Part shown: piece by piece, positions 58,992 to 64,000 of the stretch | How the letters are laid out: the number at the start of each line of letters is the position of its first letter | How positions within the stretch are numbered: the first letter of the stretch is position 1 | NCBI GenBank assembly: GCA_047495785.1 | Contig: JBLDXI010000009.1 | Span: forward strand, 3,224,001 to 3,288,000 | Reading direction: 5' to 3' | Length of the DNA stretch: 64,000 nt | Source of the DNA: Lepidodermella squamata | Taxonomy: Eukaryota > Gastrotricha | Notes under the pieces: generated by a model | Databases searched by the model: none | The model's input: the letters and a program-made list of their open reading frames with translations, nothing else | Told to the model about the DNA's origin: nothing | Made by a program: the position numbers and the translations under genes

Positions 58992-59416
58992 ATGAATTTT
59001 ATCTGGTTGATCTTTTTCGTAGCACCGGCTGTTATGGCCATCACATTACCGACTGACTATGCCAGTGGCCGAAACTCGCTCGGCCTAAATGATATAAATG
59101 ATCTTGTTTCCCGATCCACAAGTGAGTTCTGAATTCTAGTTTATAGCCATTCATTCATTTTGGCAAATATTTAGGACGGATCGAATCCCTTATTCGGAAG
59201 GGTGAGGATGCTAAGGCGATGATTCTAATGCGACGAATTATGACAGTCAACAAGCGTCAGCGGCAGGTAAAGTGCACCGAAGCACTTTCCAGTTCATTAT
59301 GCAATAACCTGAGCCCGCAACCGTTCAACTTCTGGGCGAAAATGACAGCCAGGGCGTTTTCAGGTAACGCTGCTAACGAAATGCGCCAGCGGATCATGAC
59401 TGAACTGAATCAGTAA
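58992..59416 (+). CDS. A4, small secreted protein, family A
   Basis: 123 residues from exons 58992-59121 and 59175-59416. Signal peptide NFIWLIFFVAPAVMA. The phase-1 intron precedes RRIESLIRKGEDAKAMILMR, followed by NKRQRQVKCTEALSSSLC, NNLSPQPFNFWAKMTA and MRQRIMTELNQ. It keeps both Cys and the MRQRIM end of A1. AATAAA at 59479-59484. Adjacent to B3, which runs the other way, so the two secreted families sit back to back here. Confidence 0.82.
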
Positions 59417-60124
59417 ACCTGACTGAAAAATGACTCATATCGAAAATCCGATCTTTTTTTTATTAAATGATTTTTTGGAATAAAAAGTAAGCAGATGAAG
59501 AGTAATCAGAGATGTAATCAGAGATCAATTAAAATCATAACGGCAGTTGGACCAATTCTCATCGGCTGAGCTTACGTGTCTCCATTAATGTCATACAGCT
59601 GCGTATATCCATGCATTTTCATTACAAAGATCACCCGCCCGAAAATAATGCCTAATGCCTGATGTCCCAAATTTGAAGATTTATTCGGTTATTCGGGTAT
59701 TCGCTTATCAACTTGTTTTGCATGCTAGTTTTCAATTATTGGGTGATCCAAATTGACGGGCGTGTCGGAACGTATTAGCCCTTTTGTCATTTTCAAATTC
59801 CGAGCACCGAGCAGTTAACCCGAGCCTTATGCCGAGCTCATGCCTTGCGCGAACTGTCGTCACTGAACCTCATACAAAGTGCAATTTGATCAAAAAACTA
59901 GAGGCAATGGCAGCTTTTCCAAGTGGAGCGACGGTGAATCATGGCATCTACCTATTGAGCTGTGAAAGATGCAATAAAAAACGAGAGGGTAAAATGCTAC
60001 GTGAAAAGAGTTTTTCACCGTCTACAGTATACCCTGCGTGAGCTCGTATAAATCTTCTAGCATCGGCCTTCATTCAACACTACTGCTTTCTGTTTTACCA
60101 TCTAAGGCTTTCATTGCATTCATC
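59417..60124. other. A4-ankyrin spacer
   Basis: A4 poly(A) signal at 59479-59484 and the TATA box of the first ankyrin gene at 60047-60052. Confidence 0.5.
60047..60052 (+). promoter_or_regulatory. TATA box of first ankyrin gene
   Basis: TATAAA, 78 bp before the ATG at 60125; it argues against starting translation at the earlier in-frame codons. Confidence 0.55.
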
Positions 60125-60799
60125 ATGGCAGAAAACAATTACAAGCCATCCGTAGAGCAGGAGAAGGAGTTCTTCGAAGCTTGTGCGAAGAACGACCACG
60201 AGGCTGTTAAGAACCTGTTGACTCAGGTTAACGCCCTGCAGCTGGTTAACGCAATTTACGACCCGAATGTTCATGGCGAGATAGCTATTGCTGATGAAGG
60301 ATCGTGGACCGTTAATACGAACTGTTTACACTTTGCCGCTTGGTTTGGCCAGACGAAAATGGTCAAGGACCTAATGACGACAAAGCTTTCCCTGGAAATG
60401 ATCTACAACTCGGTGGATCAAGAAGAAGCTCTTAACAGGCTGAGAGCTTTTGCCAATTTTCAATGTGGAGCCGACAGCAATGGCGCGACACCGCTTCACT
60501 ACGCAGCCTGTGCCAACAAGCCCGAGACGGTTGAGGCGTTGATCAATTTCCAGGGTGAGCACAGAATGGCTGATCTTGACACACGCCGAGCTGACCTCTA
60601 CGGATTCTCCCCACTGTTGTGGGCTGTCAAAGAAGGCAGTTTGGAAGCTGCTGAAATGCTCTACAAATACGGGGCTGATCCAAGATTGGTGGATGACGAG
60701 GGAAATAACATCGAAAAACTGGCTGAAGCTACCCACAAAGATGAAGGTAAAGAAGATCTGCTCCACTTTGCGAAGGCTGCTTGGCAAACCCACGAGTAG
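60125..60799 (+). CDS. Ankyrin-repeat protein, copy 1
   Basis: 224-residue soluble protein with no signal peptide, intronless. Ankyrin units are seen around 60-80 (CLHFAAWFGQTKMVKDLM), 118-140 (GATPLHYAACANKPETVEAL) and 155-190 (GFSPLLWAVKEGSLEAAEML then YGADPRLVDDEGNN). The N-terminal part has YDPNVHGEIAIADEGSW, also kept in copy 2 and not a standard ankyrin consensus. Ankyrin repeats bind protein partners; the partner here is unknown. Start chosen by match to copy 2 and the TATA position. AATAAA at 60905-60910. Confidence 0.85.
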   Translation: MAENNYKPSVEQEKEFFEACAKNDHEAVKNLLTQVNALQLVNAIYDPNVHGEIAIADEGSWTVNTNCLHFAAWFGQTKMVKDLMTTKLSLEMIYNSVDQEEALNRLRAFANFQCGADSNGATPLHYAACANKPETVEALINFQGEHRMADLDTRRADLYGFSPLLWAVKEGSLEAAEMLYKYGADPRLVDDEGNNIEKLAEATHKDEGKEDLLHFAKAAWQTHE

Positions 60800-61330
60800 A
60801 TGTTTGAAGATGCATTTTATGACTGGGATTCATATTTTCAATTTACACGCTTATATTCTCGCCTTTACCTTCGTACTGCTTTATATCACGTTCGCGACTG
60901 TCAGAATAAAACTGCCATAAGCGTTGAATTACGTCGACTTTTTCATCATGTTTTGTATAAATGCATGAAAAAACTGGGCCGTCACCGCAGCAGGTATGCT
61001 TCTTTCACCGACCGCTTGCTCTCGTACTGTGTATAGAATTAACTATTCCTATGTTCATGCGCGGCGAGACCTGACATATTCAGCATACATACGCCTCGCA
61101 CCAGCAGACTCTGATCAATACTCACATCAATTATGTAGCCTTGAGCATCGTGAAGCTTTGACCAGCTGTTTTCTTCAATCATAAAAAAGATTCGATTTTT
61201 TTCGTCAGAGATTTTTATGAATAGGCGTGTAATTTTCTCGTTGCATATATAACACTATTTCATTATTTTATCGCTAGATTTTTCACTTTTGATTCTTGCT
61301 ACTAATTTGTAGGGTATAAAATATACTTAA
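60800..61330. other. Spacer between ankyrin copies
   Basis: Poly(A) signal of copy 1 at 60905-60910. Small open frames here are not supported. Confidence 0.5.
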
Positions 61331-61993
61331 ATGGATCAAATTCCTAAACCAACGGTTGATCATCAGCGAGAGTTCTTCGTTGCAAGTGCTAAAGGAGACT
61401 ATGAAACTGTTCAAAGACTTCTAAATCAAGTTCATCCTCTTCTCCTATTGAACTCTCTCTACGACCCTAAAATCCATGGCGAGATTAGCGTCGCTGGCGA
61501 AGGTTCGTGGTTCGAAAACTCAACCTGCCTCCACTTCGCCGCTTGGTTCGGCCATTCGAAGATCATCGAGGACACAATGCTTGCCAAGGTTTCGCTGGAA
61601 GCTGCATTCAATCAAACGAATAAAGCCCAGTCATTTTTCCGGTTGAAAGAGCTCGTCGATAAACAGTGTGGGGCGTTTCAGAACGGAGCTACGGCCCTTC
61701 ATTATGCCGCTGCTTCAAACAGCGCTAAATGCATTGAGCTACTTTGTGTTTGCCAGGATGAGAGAGTTGCGGATGTCGACTATCGACGTGTGGACATGAG
61801 TGGCTACACGCCTGCTATGGTTGCGTTCTGGCAGGGTAACATGGAAGCTGCAGAGGCGCTCTACAATCAGGGTGCGGACTTCAAGTTAACGGATAAGGAT
61901 GGCAACAACCTCGGAGATATCGCTCGCTCATCGAGGGCTGAAGATAAGCGAAATAATCTTCTCGATTTTGCGACCCGAGCTATAAATGCTTGA
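61331..61993 (+). CDS. Ankyrin-repeat protein, copy 2
   Basis: 220 residues, intronless, tandem paralogue of copy 1. Repeats: CLHFAAWFGHSKIIEDTM, GATALHYAAASNSAKCIELL, GYTPAMVAFWQGNMEAAEAL with YNQGADFKLTDKDGNNL. The conserved N-terminal block is YDPKIHGEISVAGEGSW. The copies differ mostly on predicted surface positions, as expected after a partner change. TATAAAA at about 61315 is only some 15 bp before the ATG, so it is unlikely to be the TATA box of this start. AATAAA at 62094-62099. Confidence 0.85.
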   Translation: MDQIPKPTVDHQREFFVASAKGDYETVQRLLNQVHPLLLLNSLYDPKIHGEISVAGEGSWFENSTCLHFAAWFGHSKIIEDTMLAKVSLEAAFNQTNKAQSFFRLKELVDKQCGAFQNGATALHYAAASNSAKCIELLCVCQDERVADVDYRRVDMSGYTPAMVAFWQGNMEAAEALYNQGADFKLTDKDGNNLGDIARSSRAEDKRNNLLDFATRAINA

Positions 61994-64000
61994 TCTGGTC
62001 TGGAAATATTTATGATTTTCAACTGATCATTCATTCACTGCCCATGTCATGACATATGCATTATTATGCTGGCTATCGTCTGAGCTAATTTCGAATAAAG
62101 CCAGAATTATTGGATCATATTTTTTATTTTTAAAAATTCCTCTTTTTGTTGAATTTTTCAAGTAATTTCGTTCGTGTTGCGACGTAAGAGACCGCCAGTG
62201 CTAGCGCATATTTCTATATATCATTATACGGCTATATTGCGGCTGTTTACAACTGTGGAGCGGTTGCATCCCAAATTACTATCTCCGGTTCAAGGGCTAT
62301 AAAATTGCCATTAGCTGCGATTGCTATCTTGCGTTCTTGGACTCTTGAAGATAAAAGAAGATGAATTCATCTGCTTCGCCTATCCTTCCTATAATTCTTC
62401 AAAGTTTTCTCGCGATCTTCTGCAATTCTTCGATTGAAGATTTTACAGGTAGCAAAAACCAGCTGCCGTGACCAATGAAAAAGTATTATTATCCGTGACC
62501 CGTCGCAGTACATCTTTATTTTCAACGCAGCGAAATAATTGAAAATGAACAAAGGAAATGAAACCAAGAGAATAATTTATCACACTTTGTTTCAACAGAA
62601 ATGGCGATAACAGGTTGAATAATATCGGAAGAGCCAGCACTCAGCAATAGTATAGTAGCGACCTTTTGCCGGAATTTCGCTATTTTTCCATTTCCGATTC
62701 CCAATCAATATCCAATATCCAATCAGCTATAAATAAAGTGGAGATTTCGAGTAAAAGTTTAAGTAAAATAATCCTATCAACAACGCAGAAATTAAAATTT
62801 AATACAGCAGCTAATTGGATGTACTATTACTGTATACTATTAGATAGCTTCAGGAGATACGATAGTAATGAATCACTAATACCTATTTTAGAAATGAGCC
62901 ATTCTAAAAAAGTCTTTGATTTCTACGATAAATTATAGAATGATGCTAATGAACACGTAATATTACTGGAAGGAGATCTCGTCCATTGAAGTTTTGGCGG
63001 ATAAATCTTTGAAGTGTCGCAATTAGGAAACAAGCGGTCAGTAACGATTTCTGAAAATGTATCACTTAAAACCGAAATGAACTAACAATTTTCAAGAATC
63101 CATGACGGCGATACTCCATTGGTTATGTAACTAAAACTAACTAACTAACGATAACTAAATTGGCAAACCACAGAAATGGGACTGAAGGTAATATCAGAGT
63201 TTGTATGTGAATGAAAGGGGGGAGCAAACTTGTCACCCGTCAACTGTCTCTAATTGACGTGAACAAGCCCGATTCCGAGTTATTCAACGACGCTAACGAC
63301 TACGGGGCGGTGATGGTAATTCATCCTACACTGACTGCTTTGGTTTAGCTGTTTTCTTCCCCTTCAAAGCAAAGAATGTCCATATCTATTGGCCAATTAA
63401 GTGTTAAATTTCAATTCCTAACCCAGAGCAGATCAGATTGGTCTCTAAAAAGCTGCGCTTTGATTTAGCCTTGCAAGGCGTAGAACAAATCGCTCCATCG
63501 CTCCAGAGATCTACCTTAACCCTTTTTCACCGCCGGCATTTTTGGCGGCCGGAAAGCCTTGGCAGACAATCAGACAATCTCTGACAGCAGACAATCTCCG
63601 GCCGCACCAACATGGGAATGCTCTTTCATCGGCAGCAGATTTTTTAGCTTCAAGCACATTTTTCTTTCGCAATCGCGAGCGGAGGGGGTTAATTAACAGA
63701 GGCCTTTATAAACAAGTAATTACCTAAGCGGACTGCTTCCCCACAACTTGAGTCAATATGAGCGATTCCTTCAGCGGTACTTATTTTTCCTAAGCGATTC
63801 TATGCGCAGAGAGAACGAAGTGATCTATGCCTATGCTGTATAACTTTTTCCAGTACGGGCCACAGTTGTAAAGCGCTGGGCAGCCGACACAACTGGGGGT
63901 CTTAACTTCAATTCACCTTACTTGTTTTGCTCTAACTGTTTTCTACTCGAACAAAGATGATGGAAAATGTTCAAAATGGCCGCATTGGACCCACCAAACC
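61994..64000. other. Distal 2 kb, no gene seen
   Basis: Copy 2 poly(A) signal at 62094-62099. Minor direct repeats occur (CAGACAATC twice with a third GCAGACAATCTC near 63562-63600; AACT runs near 63130-63150). A 90-codon AT-rich frame at 62666-62938 lacks an ATG start and is not supported. A gene could begin past the window end. Confidence 0.5.

Noticed and set aside
62666-62938. 90-codon frame near the right end
   Set aside because: AT-rich, non-ATG start, no homology or splice context.
1-64000. Bacterial or viral features (operons, CRISPR, integrases)
   Set aside because: Dense short GT-AG introns, AATAAA signals and animal gene families throughout; no repeat-spacer array or phage-like gene seen.

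Overview
The window is eukaryotic DNA from an animal with a compact genome, most likely a small ecdysozoan (nematode- or tardigrade-like). The evidence is GT-AG introns mostly of 47-60 bp with TTTCAG- or TTTTAG-type acceptors, AATAAA signals after many stops, TATA boxes 54-84 bp before several start codons, and animal gene families (rhodopsin-class receptors, SAR1, ceramide kinase, NEK-like kinase, ankyrin proteins). No nematode spliced-leader sequence was seen, so the phylum is left open.

Positions 257-42351 hold a near-continuous head-to-tail array of 15 plus-strand genes (called R1-R15 here) for one family of orphan seven-transmembrane receptors. R16 (51458-53109, +) and R17 (54194-56084, -) lie further on. 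I rebuilt all 17 by joining exons at GT-AG sites (one GC-AG). Every model closes in frame, with products of 401-575 residues. They keep class-A landmarks: ANxxVL in TM1, a TM2 Asp, a TM3 Cys, C-W-x-P in TM6 and DPxIY in TM7. The DRY arginine is replaced by His in 16 of 17 and by Leu in R14. Extracellular loop 2 is very long, acidic and carries a recurring motif. A 24-nt microexon encodes the intracellular loop 2 motif in 11 genes.

Between and beside the receptors lie short genes for secreted proteins of two families I do not recognise. Family A has four clear members (A1-A4) and one divergent relative, each a signal peptide exon, a phase-1 intron and a helical Cys-containing exon. Family B has three members, all on the minus strand, sharing L-C-x2-C then a C-terminal LLRR-x-C motif across a phase-0 intron. 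Whether these are ligands for the receptors is only a hypothesis suggested by their position.

Housekeeping genes break the array: an intronless SAR1 GTPase at 16051-16629; a ceramide kinase (minus, 44319-46224) that keeps the CERK Cys motif but has no PH domain and ends in a predicted membrane anchor; and a NEK-like pseudokinase fused to an NHL-like propeller (48526-50789). Two intronless tandem ankyrin-repeat paralogues occupy 60125-61993. The last 2 kb and several intergenic stretches show no gene I can support.
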